The position numbers were made by a program, and so were the translations under genes. A DNA stretch of 64,000 bases from Actinoplanes campanulatus (lineage in GTDB: Bacteria > Actinomycetota > Actinomycetes > Mycobacteriales > Micromonosporaceae): contig NZ_BMPW01000009.1 in NCBI RefSeq assembly GCF_014647795.1, positions 62,001 through 126,000 of the forward strand. Reading direction: 5' to 3'. Shown here piece by piece: positions 54,221 to 62,155 of this stretch (position 1 is the first letter of the stretch; every line of letters starts with the position of its first letter). Under the pieces are notes generated by a model. It was not told the origin of the DNA and did no database searches. It saw only the letters and a list, made by a program, of their open reading frames with translations.

Positions 54221-55149
54221 AGGTGCTCCGCATAGGACTCGTAGGGGGCGTCCGGTTCTCCGGTCGGCTCGAAGTGGTCGATGTTCTCCGGCGTGGTGGA
54301 CCATCGCGACCGGTCCCGCCAGACCGCGGCCACCCGCATCCCCATCCGCACGTCCCCGGCCTCGACGCCGAGGATCAGGTGCGAGATCGGGATGTCGGCG
54401 CCGTCCAGCAGCACCTGCGCCACCACGTACGGCGGGGTCAGCCGCTGCCCCGCGAAGGGCACGTTGACCACGCAGAAGGTGGTGACCATGCCGCGGTCGG
54501 CGACCTCCACCACCTCGTCCGGGGCCACCCCGTCGGCGGGGCAGACGCGCGGGGGGACGTACACCTTCCGGCAGGCCGGGCAGCGCTGGCCGATGATCCG
54601 TCCCTGTTCCAGGGCCCGCAGATAGCGGTCCTCCTCGGCGGATGTGGTGTGCTGATAATGCAGCCGGATCGGCGTCGTCATGATCTCCACCGGCTCAAGG
54701 TCTTCTGCTATTTCGGATATGCCGGTTTCGCCAGGCTCGAAGCACTCGATGTCCCGGATGTGCCCCCGTCCTTCCGCGGCCCAGCGGATCCGCACCCGCA
54801 TCCCGGTGTGCAACTCGTCCGCGTCCACCGCGTGCAACAGGGGCGTGTCCGCGCCGTCCAGCCGGATCAGCGCCCACCCGAACGGCCGGTCCAGCGGCTG
54901 CCCCTCGACCGGCCGCGGGTTCCACGTCCAGCTCACCACGGTCCCGGTGGGCGAGACCTCGACCAGGTCGGTGACCGGCTCGTGGGTGACCGGGTCGTAC
55001 TCCAGCGGCGGCACGTGCACCCGCCCGTCCGACGTCCGCGCACCCAGCACCCGCCGCTCCCGCAGCCCTGCCATGAACCGGCCCAGCACCGGCCCGAGCG
55101 AGCGCGTGTAGTCGAAGGCGATGGTCAGCGGTGCCGCTAGGGTATCCAC
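54217..55149 (-). CDS. Double DUF35/OB-fold acyl-CoA-associated protein
   Basis: GTG 55149 is preferred over TTG 55173, since a KstR-like box covers the TTG. The protein (about 310 aa) has two halves, each resembling a DUF35 (OB-fold) domain. The second half carries the rubredoxin-like zinc ribbon CPACRKVYVPPRVCP. Single DUF35 proteins partner with thiolases or acyl-CoA dehydrogenases in steroid catabolism. Two copies in one chain suggest it serves both thiolases. First gene of the operon ending with the cholesterol-oxidase-like gene. Confidence 0.78.
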   Translation of the reverse strand: MDTLAAPLTIAFDYTRSLGPVLGRFMAGLRERRVLGARTSDGRVHVPPLEYDPVTHEPVTDLVEVSPTGTVVSWTWNPRPVEGQPLDRPFGWALIRLDGADTPLLHAVDADELHTGMRVRIRWAAEGRGHIRDIECFEPGETGISEIAEDLEPVEIMTTPIRLHYQHTTSAEEDRYLRALEQGRIIGQRCPACRKVYVPPRVCPADGVAPDEVVEVADRGMVTTFCVVNVPFAGQRLTPPYVVAQVLLDGADIPISHLILGVEAGDVRMGMRVAAVWRDRSRWSTTPENIDHFEPTGEPDAPYESYAEHL

Positions 55150-55158
55150 GTCGATGAG

Positions 55159-55172
55159 TGAAACACGTTCCA
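55159..55172. promoter_or_regulatory. KstR-like operator, box 1
   Basis: TGAAACACGTTCCA matches the KstR consensus TnnAACnnGTTnnA at every fixed position. It is nine bases before the DUF35 start. KstR is the TetR-type repressor of cholesterol catabolism, released by a steroid acid CoA thioester. Confidence 0.75.
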
Positions 55173-55214
55173 ATCTCGGCGGGCAAGGACCGTGTACAGA
55201 CGCTTTCTCATCGA

Positions 55215-55228
55215 TGGAACCAGTTATA
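55215..55228. promoter_or_regulatory. KstR-like operator, box 2
   Basis: TGGAACCAGTTATA also matches TnnAACnnGTTnnA exactly. TAGAGT (55227-55232) can be the -10 of the rightward gene, six bases before ATG 55239, which would make the mRNA leaderless and place the box over the promoter. The two boxes are 42 bases apart. Confidence 0.75.
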
Positions 55229-55238
55229 GAGTCGGGCC

Positions 55239-56774
55239 ATGACGGGCATCGGGATGTGGACCATCGCGGCCGAGCGGCCGCAGCTCGCGGCCATCGTGGA
55301 CCCGGACGGCCGCACCCTCACCTACGGCGAACTCGCCACCGAGGCCGACCGGATCGGGCGCGGCCTGCGCGACGCCGGGCTGGAGGCGGGCGACACCATC
55401 GCCCTGCTGCTGCCCAACGGCGCCGACATCCTCACCGCCTACTTCGCGGCCGCCCAGATCGGGCTCCACGTCGTACCGCTGAACTGGCATCTCACCGCCG
55501 CCGAGATCGGCTACATCCTGCGCGACTGCGGCGCCCGCGCCTTCATCGCGCACGAACGCTTCGCCGGCGCGGCCCGCGAGGCCGGGCGATCCGTGCCCTC
55601 CCGCTTCGCGGTCGGCGACATCCCGGGCTTCGCGCCCCTGTCCGCCCTGGGCGCGGGCGGATCAGGCAGACCCTTCCCTCGTACGCTCGGCGCGCTCATG
55701 GTCTACACGTCCGGCACGTCGGGGCGGCCCAAAGGGGTACGCCGACCGCTGCTCGGCCTCGACCCCGACCAGGTGGCGCCGGTGTCGCTGTGGTTCTTCG
55801 GCCTGTTCGGTCTGCGCCCGTTCGACGATCACGTCCATCTGTGCTGCTCACCGCTCTACCACACGGCGGTCATGAACTTCGCGGTGATCTCGCTCCAGTT
55901 CGGGCACACCGTCGTGGTGATGGACCACTGGGACGCCGAGGAGTTCCTCCGGCTGGTGAGCGCGCACCGGGGCACCCACAGCCACATGGTGCCCACCCAG
56001 TTCCGGCGGTTGCTCGCCCTGCCCGCACACACGCGCCGGCGGTACGACGTGTCCTCGATGCGCGCCATGATCCACGGGGCCGCGCCCTGCCCGCAGCCGG
56101 TGAAACGGGACATGCTCGACTGGTTCGGGCCGGTCGTGATCGAGTACTACGCGGCCTCCGAGGGCGGCGGCACCCTGATCACCGCCGCCGAGTGGCTCCA
56201 GCGGCCCGGCTCGGTCGGCCGCGCCTGGCCCGGCTCCCGCATCCGGGTCCTCGACGACGACGGCAAGGACCGGCTGCCCGGCGAACCCGGCACCGTCTAC
56301 CTCCAGATGGGCGACGCCACCTTCGAATACCACGGCGACGCCGAGAAGACCCGCGCCTCCTGGCGGGACCGGATGTTCACCGTCGGCGACATCGGCTACC
56401 TCGACGACGACGGCTACCTGTTCCTCTGCGACCGGGCCAGCGACGTGATCATCACCGGGGGCGTCAACGTGTACCCCGCCGAGATCGAGAACGAACTGGC
56501 CGTCCACCCGGCGGTCGCCGACGCCGCGGTCTTCGGCATCCCGCACGACGAGTGGGGCGAGGAGATCAAGGCCGTGGTCCAGCCGCAGCCCGGCATCGAC
56601 CCCGGCCCCGCCCTCACCACCGAGCTGCTCGCCTTCCTGGCCGGGCGGGTGGCCCGCTTCAAACTGCCCCGCACCGTCGACTACGTCGCCGAACTGCCCC
56701 GCGACCCGAATGGCAAGCTCTACAAGCGCCTCCTCCGCGACCCGTACTGGTCCGGCCGCGACCGCGCGATCTAA
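55239..56774 (+). CDS. Acyl-CoA synthetase (FadD17-like)
   Basis: The 511-aa ANL enzyme shows YTSGTSGRPKGVR, YYAASEGGG, VGDIGYLDDDGYLFLCDR, ITGGVNVYPAEIE and PNGKLYKR (Lys). Its length and the repressor box before it resemble steroid side-chain CoA ligases such as FadD17; the assignment is approximate. The ATG lies in a probable leaderless message. Convergent with the hydratase gene beyond a strong hairpin. Confidence 0.82.
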   Translation: MTGIGMWTIAAERPQLAAIVDPDGRTLTYGELATEADRIGRGLRDAGLEAGDTIALLLPNGADILTAYFAAAQIGLHVVPLNWHLTAAEIGYILRDCGARAFIAHERFAGAAREAGRSVPSRFAVGDIPGFAPLSALGAGGSGRPFPRTLGALMVYTSGTSGRPKGVRRPLLGLDPDQVAPVSLWFFGLFGLRPFDDHVHLCCSPLYHTAVMNFAVISLQFGHTVVVMDHWDAEEFLRLVSAHRGTHSHMVPTQFRRLLALPAHTRRRYDVSSMRAMIHGAAPCPQPVKRDMLDWFGPVVIEYYAASEGGGTLITAAEWLQRPGSVGRAWPGSRIRVLDDDGKDRLPGEPGTVYLQMGDATFEYHGDAEKTRASWRDRMFTVGDIGYLDDDGYLFLCDRASDVIITGGVNVYPAEIENELAVHPAVADAAVFGIPHDEWGEEIKAVVQPQPGIDPGPALTTELLAFLAGRVARFKLPRTVDYVAELPRDPNGKLYKRLLRDPYWSGRDRAI

Positions 56775-56800
56775 ACCCCCTTCGTGTTCCCCGAGGGTGG

Positions 56801-56825
56801 GGTGCACACGATGGCGGTGTCGTGG
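56801..56825 (+). repeat. Dispersed 25-base element, copy 1
   Basis: This stretch (GGTGCACACGATGGCGGTGT, then CGTGG) recurs at 61685-61709 and, for 24 bases, at 61818-61841. It contains a small internal hairpin (CACGA ... TCGTG, eight-base loop). All three copies are intergenic. Confidence 0.7.
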
Positions 56826-56843
56826 CCGCCTCCGTGGCATATG

Positions 56844-56891
56844 GCCGTGGTGGCCGCGCACGCGACGTCTTCCGTGCGCGGCCACCACGGC
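56844..56891. terminator. 19-base hairpin between convergent FadD and hydratase genes
   Basis: Perfect 19-base arms (56844-56862, 56873-56891) with a ten-base loop form one of the strongest hairpins in the window. It lies 70 bases after the FadD stop and 137 before the hydratase stop. Bidirectional termination is likely. Confidence 0.75.
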
Positions 56892-57027
56892 TTCGCCCGC
56901 CCGAACGTGTGCACCTGCCCGGCCACCGATCTAAGCCCGGTGGGCGCGCCGCGGGCTTGACCCGAGAGTGACTCGCGGGGGTGCCGCGGGACGGGGTGGT
57001 TCGGCGGGAACGGCCACGTCCGTACGA

Positions 57028-57807
57028 TCAAACGCCTTTGAAGTGGGGTTTTCGTTTTTCGATGAAGGCGCGCGGGCCCTCCTTGGCGTCCTCGGACATG
57101 AAGACGCGCGTGCCGATGCGGGATTCGAGGGCGAACGCCTCGTTCTCCGGCAGGCCCTCGGTATCGCGGATCGTGCGCAGGATGGCCTGCACGGCGAGGG
57201 GGCCGTTCGCGGCGATCGTCTCGGCGATTTTGAGGGCATGCGCCAGGGCTTCGCCATCGGGGACGACGTGGCCGATCAGGCCGGCGTCGCGGGCCTCGAA
57301 AGCGGTCAGATGCCGGCCGGTGAGCAGCAGGTCGGCGGCGACCGTGTAGGGCAGCTGGCGCGGCAGCCGGACCGCCGAACCGCCGAGCGGGAACAGCCCC
57401 CACCGGGCCTCGGAGACCCCGAAGCGGGCGCTCTCGCCGGCCACCCGTACGTCGGTGGCCTGGAGGATCTCGGTGCCGCCGGCGACGGCCGGGCCCTCCA
57501 CGGCGGCGATCAGCGGCTTGGTGAGACGGCGGCCCTTGAGCAGCGCGTCGATGCGGGACAGGTCGGTGCCGTTCGACCGGAACCCGTCGCCGGGGTGCTC
57601 GGCGGTCATGGCGCGCAGGTCGGCGCCCGCACAGAACGCGCCACCCGCGCCGGTCAGGATGGCCACCCGGATCGACGGGTCGGAGTCGACCCGGTCCCAG
57701 GCGTCGCGCATCACCGCCATCATCGCGGGGGAGAGCGCGTTGCGGACCTCCGGCCGGTTCATGGTGACGATCAGGATCGGTCCGCGCTGTTCGACGAGAG
57801 CGTCCAC
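57028..57807 (-). CDS. Enoyl-CoA hydratase (EchA19-like)
   Basis: GTG 57807 has GGAGGGAAACC upstream. The 259-aa crotonase shows [11 protein letters not shown] (oxyanion loop), [11 protein letters not shown] and [13 protein letters not shown]; the C-terminal [15 protein letters not shown] end is typical of EchA19-type proteins. In crotonases the glutamates needed for water addition lie in the segment around GPAVAGGTE; Glu is present there. Divergent arrangement with a FadD19-like gene, 62 bases apart, repeats the mycobacterial fadD19-echA19 arrangement. Confidence 0.82.
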   Translation of the reverse strand: MDALVEQRGPILIVTMNRPEVRNALSPAMMAVMRDAWDRVDSDPSIRVAILTGAGGAFCAGADLRAMTAEHPGDGFRSNGTDLSRIDALLKGRRLTKPLIAAVEGPAVAGGTEILQATDVRVAGESARFGVSEARWGLFPLGGSAVRLPRQLPYTVAADLLLTGRHLTAFEARDAGLIGHVVPDGEALAHALKIAETIAANGPLAVQAILRTIRDTEGLPENEAFALESRIGTRVFMSEDAKEGPRAFIEKRKPHFKGV

Positions 57808-57845
57808 CCGGTTTCCCTCCCAGTGCCAAACTCTTGCTCGGGAAC

Positions 57846-57859
57846 GATAACAGGTTCTA
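57846..57859. promoter_or_regulatory. KstR-like operator, box 3 (one mismatch)
   Basis: GATAACAGGTTCTA matches TnnAACnnGTTnnA except for the first base (on the complement, TAGAACCTGTTATC). It lies in the divergent gap between hydratase and FadD19-like genes. TACTTT (57858-57863) is a possible -10 six bases before ATG 57870. Confidence 0.65.
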
Positions 57860-57869
57860 CTTTGCGTTG

Positions 57870-59453
57870 ATGGCGGCCAATATTGCGGACCTGTTCGAGC
57901 ACGCGGTCGACGCCTTCTCCGATCGCGTCGCGGTGGCCTGCGGCGAGCGTGAGATCACCTACGCGGAGCTGGAGGAGAGCGCCAACCGTTTGGCCCATTT
58001 CCTGCGAAGTAGAGGAGTGGGCAAGGGCGCCCACGTCGGGCTGTACGCGGGCAACTCGATCGAGGCCGTGGTGGCCATGATCGCCGTGTACAAGCTGCGC
58101 GCCGTGGTTGTCAACGTCAACTACCGATATGTGGAGAACGAGTTACAGTACCTGTTCGAGGACGCCTCCCTGACCGCGCTGATCCACGACCGCGGATTCT
58201 CGGCGAAGGTCCGGGCCGTGGGCGGCGGCCTGCACACCACGGTCGCCCTGCCGGACGGGACCGACGCCGACATCCCGGGCGTCTCCTATGCGGACGCCGT
58301 CGCCGCCGGCAAACCCGACCGTGACTTCGAGCCCCGTGAGGGCGACGACATCTACCTGCTCTACACCGGCGGCACCACCGGCTACCCGAAGGGCGTCATC
58401 TGGCGGCACGAGGACGTGTGGCGGGTTCTCGGCGGTGGCATCGATTTCATGTCCGGCATCCCGCTCGAGGACGAGTGGGCCCAGTCCCGGCGCGGCGCCG
58501 AGATGCCGCCGATGGTCCGGTTCTGCCTGGCCCCGCTGATCCACGGCAACGCCCAGTGGGCCGCCCTCGCGGCGCTCTTCGGCGGCGACACCGTGGTGTT
58601 CCTGCCCCACTTCGACCCGGACGAGGTGTGGCGGGTGATCGAACGCCGCCAGGTCAACGTGGTGGTCCTGATCGGCGACGCGATGGCCCGGCCGATCATC
58701 GAGGCGTACCTGGCCGGCAACTACGACGGATCCTCGCTGGTGGCGATCTCGTCCAGTGCCGCCCTGTTCTCGCCGTCGGTGAAGCGGCAGTACCTGGAGG
58801 CGCTGCCGAACGTCATGGTCACCGACGCGATCGGCTCGTCGGAGACCGGGTTCGCCGGCATCGGCATCGTCGCCGACGTCCAGGGCGGCGCCGTCGACGG
58901 GCCGCGGGTCATGCCCGGCCCGGACACCATCGTCATCGACGAGCACGGCGCCAAGGCCCCACCCGGCGTCGTCGGCCGGCTGGCCCGCGGCGGGCACGTG
59001 CCGCTCGGCTACTACAAGGACCCGGAGAAGACCGCCACGCTGCTCACCGAGGTGGACGGGGTCCGCTACGCGATACCCGGCGACCTGGCCCGGATCGAGG
59101 AGGACGGCACCCTCACCCTGCTCGGCCGCGGCAACACGTGCGTCAACACCGGTGGCGAGAAGGTCTTCCCCGAAGAGGTCGAGGGCGCCCTGAAAGCCCA
59201 TCCGGACGTGTTCGACGCCCTGGTCATCGGTACGCCGGACGACCTGCTCGGCCAGAAAGTGGTGGCCCTCGTCCAGGTGCGCCCCGGCGCGGACCTCGAC
59301 CTGGACGACCTCGACGTCCACGTGCGCCATCGCATCGCCGGCTACAAGGTGCCGCGCCGGATCTGGGTGGTCGACGGGATCCAGCGCACCATCAGCGGCA
59401 AGGCCGACTACCGGTGGGCGCACACCTACGCGAGGGAGCACCATGCGGACTGA
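57870..59453 (+). CDS. fadD19-like: Acyl-CoA synthetase, FadD19-like
   Basis: ATG 57870 gives 527 aa starting [22 protein letters not shown], close in pattern to FadD19 of mycobacteria; the earlier TTG 57834 would run through the operator. Motifs: [16 protein letters not shown] (a GGTTG variant of the usual SGTTG loop), [39 protein letters not shown] (Lys). FadD19 activates the C26 carboxylate of the sterol side chain. The stop overlaps the next gene by 11 bases. Confidence 0.85.
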   Translation: MAANIADLFEHAVDAFSDRVAVACGEREITYAELEESANRLAHFLRSRGVGKGAHVGLYAGNSIEAVVAMIAVYKLRAVVVNVNYRYVENELQYLFEDASLTALIHDRGFSAKVRAVGGGLHTTVALPDGTDADIPGVSYADAVAAGKPDRDFEPREGDDIYLLYTGGTTGYPKGVIWRHEDVWRVLGGGIDFMSGIPLEDEWAQSRRGAEMPPMVRFCLAPLIHGNAQWAALAALFGGDTVVFLPHFDPDEVWRVIERRQVNVVVLIGDAMARPIIEAYLAGNYDGSSLVAISSSAALFSPSVKRQYLEALPNVMVTDAIGSSETGFAGIGIVADVQGGAVDGPRVMPGPDTIVIDEHGAKAPPGVVGRLARGGHVPLGYYKDPEKTATLLTEVDGVRYAIPGDLARIEEDGTLTLLGRGNTCVNTGGEKVFPEEVEGALKAHPDVFDALVIGTPDDLLGQKVVALVQVRPGADLDLDDLDVHVRHRIAGYKVPRRIWVVDGIQRTISGKADYRWAHTYAREHHAD

Positions 59454-60528
59454 CCTCTGCGACCTGCTCGGCGTCGACCATCCGATCGTCGGGTTCAGCC
59501 CGTCCGAGCACGTCGTCGCGGCCATCAGCCGGGCCGGCGGGTTCGGCGTGCTCGGCTGCGTCCGGTTCAACGACGCCGCCGAACTGGACACCGTCCTCAC
59601 CTGGCTGGACCGGGCGACCGAGGGCCGCCCCTACGGCGTCGACGTGGTGATGCCCGGCAAGGTGCCCACCGAGGGGCTGCCCGCCGACCTCGGAGAACTG
59701 ATCCCTCCCGGACACCGCGACTTCGTCGAACGGACTCTGCAACGCCTCGGCGTGCCCCCGCTCGGTGCCGCCTCGGACCGGCCCGGCGTCCTCGGCTGGC
59801 TGCACTCGGTCGCTCGCAGTCACGTCGAGGTGGCCCTCCAGCACCCGGTCCGGTTGATCGCCAACGCTCTCGGCCCGCCGCCGCCGGACGTGATCGCCCA
59901 GGCCCACGACCGCGGCCTGCTGGTCGCCGCGCTCGCCGGCCGGGCCGACCACGCCCGCGGCCACGTGGCGGCCGGGGTCGACATCGTGGTCGCCCAGGGC
60001 TACGAGGCCGGCGGCCACACCGGGGAGATCGCCAGCATGGTGCTGGTCCCGGAGGTCGTCGACGCGGTCGGCGTACCGGTCCTGGCGGCCGGCGGCATCG
60101 GCAGCGGGCGCCAGATCGCCGCCGCCCTCGCCCTCGGCGCCCGCGGCGTGTGGATGGGCTCGGTCTGGCTCGGCTCCAGCGAATACCGCAGCGGCCCAGC
60201 GCTGCGCGAAGCCCTCCTCCAGGCCGGCTCCAGCGACACCGTGCGTAGCCGCATCTACTCCGGCAAACCGGCCCGCCTGCTGCGTAACCGCTGGACCGAG
60301 GCGTGGTCCGAATCGGACGCGCCCGCGCCACTCCCGATGCCGTTGCAGAACCTGCTCGTGTCCGGCGCCCACGACCGCCTGATGGCCTCCGGCGACCCGA
60401 CCGTCGTCCCGATGCCGGTCGGCCAGATCGTCGGCCGGATGAACGAGGTCCGCCCGGTATCCGCCATCCTCACCGACCTGGTCACCGAAGCCGACGAAAC
60501 CCTCTCCCAAATTCACAAACTTCTCTGA
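59443..60528 (+). CDS. Nitronate-monooxygenase-like FMN protein
   Basis: The 361-aa TIM barrel begins inside the end of the FadD19-like gene. Motifs of the NMO/2-nitropropane-dioxygenase family: AAISRAGGFGVLG, VVAQGYEAGGHTG, and VPVLAAGGIGSGRQIAAALALGA, GVWMGS (phosphate and FMN). A similar gene is found in mycobacterial cholesterol regulons. The physiological substrate is uncertain; in this context a steroid enoyl-CoA or ring oxidation is as plausible as nitronate detoxification. Confidence 0.82.
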   Translation: MRTDLCDLLGVDHPIVGFSPSEHVVAAISRAGGFGVLGCVRFNDAAELDTVLTWLDRATEGRPYGVDVVMPGKVPTEGLPADLGELIPPGHRDFVERTLQRLGVPPLGAASDRPGVLGWLHSVARSHVEVALQHPVRLIANALGPPPPDVIAQAHDRGLLVAALAGRADHARGHVAAGVDIVVAQGYEAGGHTGEIASMVLVPEVVDAVGVPVLAAGGIGSGRQIAAALALGARGVWMGSVWLGSSEYRSGPALREALLQAGSSDTVRSRIYSGKPARLLRNRWTEAWSESDAPAPLPMPLQNLLVSGAHDRLMASGDPTVVPMPVGQIVGRMNEVRPVSAILTDLVTEADETLSQIHKLL

Positions 60529-60583
60529 TCGTACGAGGCGGTCCGCCCCCGCCGAATCGTGACAGCCCCGCGGCTCCCGCGAG

Positions 60584-60781
60584 CCTGGCCGGGCGGTTGT
60601 AGCCGCCGCACGGCTTGACCCGGGCGGCTGGCGCCGCACGGGCCACCAGGGTCCTGCCTGGCCGGGCGGTTGTAGCCGCCGCACGGCTTGACCCGGGCGG
60701 CTGGCGCCGCACGGGCCACCAGGGTCCTGCCTGGCCGGGCGGCTTTAGCCGCCGCACGGCCGCCGGCGCCGTGCGGGCCAC
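60584..60781. repeat. 73-base tandem repeat, about 2.7 copies
   Basis: Copies at 60584-60656 and 60657-60729 are identical; a third, diverged and shorter, runs 60730-60781. Each has several small inverted repeats (GGCGG-N6-CCGCC and CCAGG-N6-CCTGG), so the array can fold into a row of hairpins. It fills most of the 313-base gap between the convergent flavoprotein and DinB-like genes and may act as a termination zone. Confidence 0.85.
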
Positions 60782-60841
60782 CGGATTCGGGTGGATGTCA
60801 GGGCTGTGCCGGGGGTTGAGACAGCCAGGGCGGGCGGTGGG

Positions 60842-61405
60842 TCAGGCCGGGTTGCGGCCGATGAAGCCGATCAGGCGGGTCACCGGGTCGGCTTCGGCGG
60901 GGACGGGGACCTTCGGGCCGTACTGGCCGGAAGCCCGGAGCATCTCGTCCATCGGTTCCATGCCGGACAGCAGGAGAGTGGCGTAAACCGGGTCCAGGGA
61001 CTCGTCCTGGCCGGTGGCGCGGGCCAGGTCCCAGGTGTGCATGAAGACGTCGGTCGTGTAGAAGCGGTCGATCGCCTGATCCAGGGGAAGCTCGCCGAGG
61101 TGCGGGTTGGTCAGGATGCGGTCGGCGGTCTTCGGGTCGTCCAGGACGGCCTGGACCGCGGTGTGGTGCGCCTGCCAGGCGGCGACCGGGTCCGCGTCCA
61201 CCGACGGGACCGGCGGCAGGGTGACCTCCGAGCCGGACGCCAGGAAGCCGGGGAGCCACTCGACCAGATGGCGGACCACGTCACGGGCGGTCCAGCCGGC
61301 GACCGGGGCCGAGGCGTCCCAGTCCTGCGCGCCGGTCACGCGGGCGGTGAAGCCGGCGGCGATCTCGCGGTGCCGTTCGGCGGGCGACAGTTCGGCGAGT
61401 GTCAT
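60842..61405 (-). CDS. TIGR03086-type DinB/mycothiol-transferase-like protein
   Basis: The 187-aa protein has the four-helix DinB-like fold of actinobacterial TIGR03086 proteins: GWTARDVVRHLVEWLPGF (first metal His), FYTTDVFMHTWDLARATG (second His and Asp). Relatives bind metal and some use mycothiol. ATG 61405 is preceded by GAGAGGACG, with the 38-base repeat array in its leader. Function beyond the fold is unknown. Confidence 0.78.
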   Translation of the reverse strand: MTLAELSPAERHREIAAGFTARVTGAQDWDASAPVAGWTARDVVRHLVEWLPGFLASGSEVTLPPVPSVDADPVAAWQAHHTAVQAVLDDPKTADRILTNPHLGELPLDQAIDRFYTTDVFMHTWDLARATGQDESLDPVYATLLLSGMEPMDEMLRASGQYGPKVPVPAEADPVTRLIGFIGRNPA

Positions 61406-61414
61406 CCTGGGCGT

Positions 61415-61590
61415 CCTCTCTCGATCTGGCTGCGTGGGTTCAGGATCGGCTCGTGCGTCTGCGATCCGGCTGGGTGGTTGTTTCGATCGGGCTCGTGGGT
61501 TCGTGCTCTGGCCGCGTGTTTCGATCGGGCTCGTGAGTTCGTGCTCTGGCCGCGTGTTTCGATCCGGCTCGTGGGTTCGTGCTCGGACTG
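61415..61590. repeat. 38-base tandem repeat upstream of the DinB-like gene
   Basis: Clear copies start at 61481, 61519 and 61557 (the first two differ by one base), with more decayed copies before 61481. The unit contains TTTCGATCGGGCTCGTGGG. The array lies in the presumed leader of the minus-strand gene at 60842, between its start and the inverted repeat at 61592-61615. There are no unique spacers, so it is not a CRISPR array. Confidence 0.8.
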
Positions 61591-61591
61591 T

Positions 61592-61615
61592 CGTTTCAAC
61601 CTAGCAGTTGAAACG
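61592..61615 (-). promoter_or_regulatory. Operator-like inverted repeat upstream of the 38-base repeats
   Basis: CGTTTCAAC and GTTGAAACG (61592-61600, 61607-61615) form a perfect repeat with a six-base loop. On the minus strand TGCTAGGTT within it fits an extended -10 (TAnnnT), so a repressor could cover this promoter. The downstream gene would have a leader of about 190 bases made mostly of the 38-base repeats. Confidence 0.45.
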
Positions 61616-61684
61616 TCCTCGTGGGGGTGAGGCGGGCCCGGCAGATCCGCCCGGCGGTCGGGGCTTGGCCTGGGTGGGTGGGTG

Positions 61685-61709
61685 GGTGCACACGATGGCG
61701 GTGTCGTGG
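61685..61709 (+). repeat. Dispersed 25-base element, copy 2
   Basis: Identical over 25 bases to 56801-56825, nearly 4.9 kb away. It is embedded in a longer duplicated segment with copy 3. Confidence 0.75.
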
Positions 61710-61817
61710 TCGCCCACGCGGCCGATGGTCGCGGGGACCGCACACATGGCGGCTTGTGTGTGCGGCTGCCGCGACGGGTGGCTTTCGTGTGTGGTCGCGG
61801 CTTGGCCTGGGTGGGTG

Positions 61818-61841
61818 GGTGCACACGATGGCGGTGTCGTG
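61818..61841 (+). repeat. Dispersed element, copy 3
   Basis: Identical for 24 bases to the other two copies; the following base differs. It lies 133 bases after copy 2 and shares its flanks (GGCTTGGCCTGGGTGGG before, CGCCCACGCGGCCGATGGTC after). Confidence 0.75.
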
Positions 61842-62155
61842 ATCGCCCACGCGGCCGATGGTCGCGGGAGCCGCACGCACGGCGGCTTGCGTGTGCGGCT
61901 ACGGCGATCAGCGCTTCCGTGTGCGGCTGCCGCGATCGGCGGCTTTTCGTGTGCGGCTGCCGCGCGATCGAGCGCGCGATCGGCGGCTTTCGTATGTGGC
62001 TACCGCGACCGGGGCTTCGGCTGGGAGCGGGCACCGGATCGCGCGGCCTCCGCCGGTGGGGTGAGTTTTCGGCCGCGATGGGCGGAAATGCCGCTGATGC
62101 CGGTGGCACGGCGGATGATGAGAAGCGGTAACCGTCGTCGCTCGTTGGAGCTGAC

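Larger units (their letters stand above)
61621..62155. other. 535-base intergenic region rich in degenerate repeats
   Basis: No real gene is seen; the open frames here are low-complexity shadows. It contains two copies of the dispersed element and, between 61757 and about 62010, at least six degenerate copies of a ~28-30-base unit with core GTGTGCGGCTGCCGCGATCG (starts near 61757, 61786, 61890, 61918, 61948, 61991). A segment beginning GGCTTGGCCTGGGTGGG is duplicated at 61662 and 61799. The promoter of the secreted-protein gene is expected near the right end. Confidence 0.65.

Noticed and set aside
61415-61590. Possible CRISPR array
   Set aside because: The 38-base units are head-to-tail with no unique spacers, and no cas genes are present.
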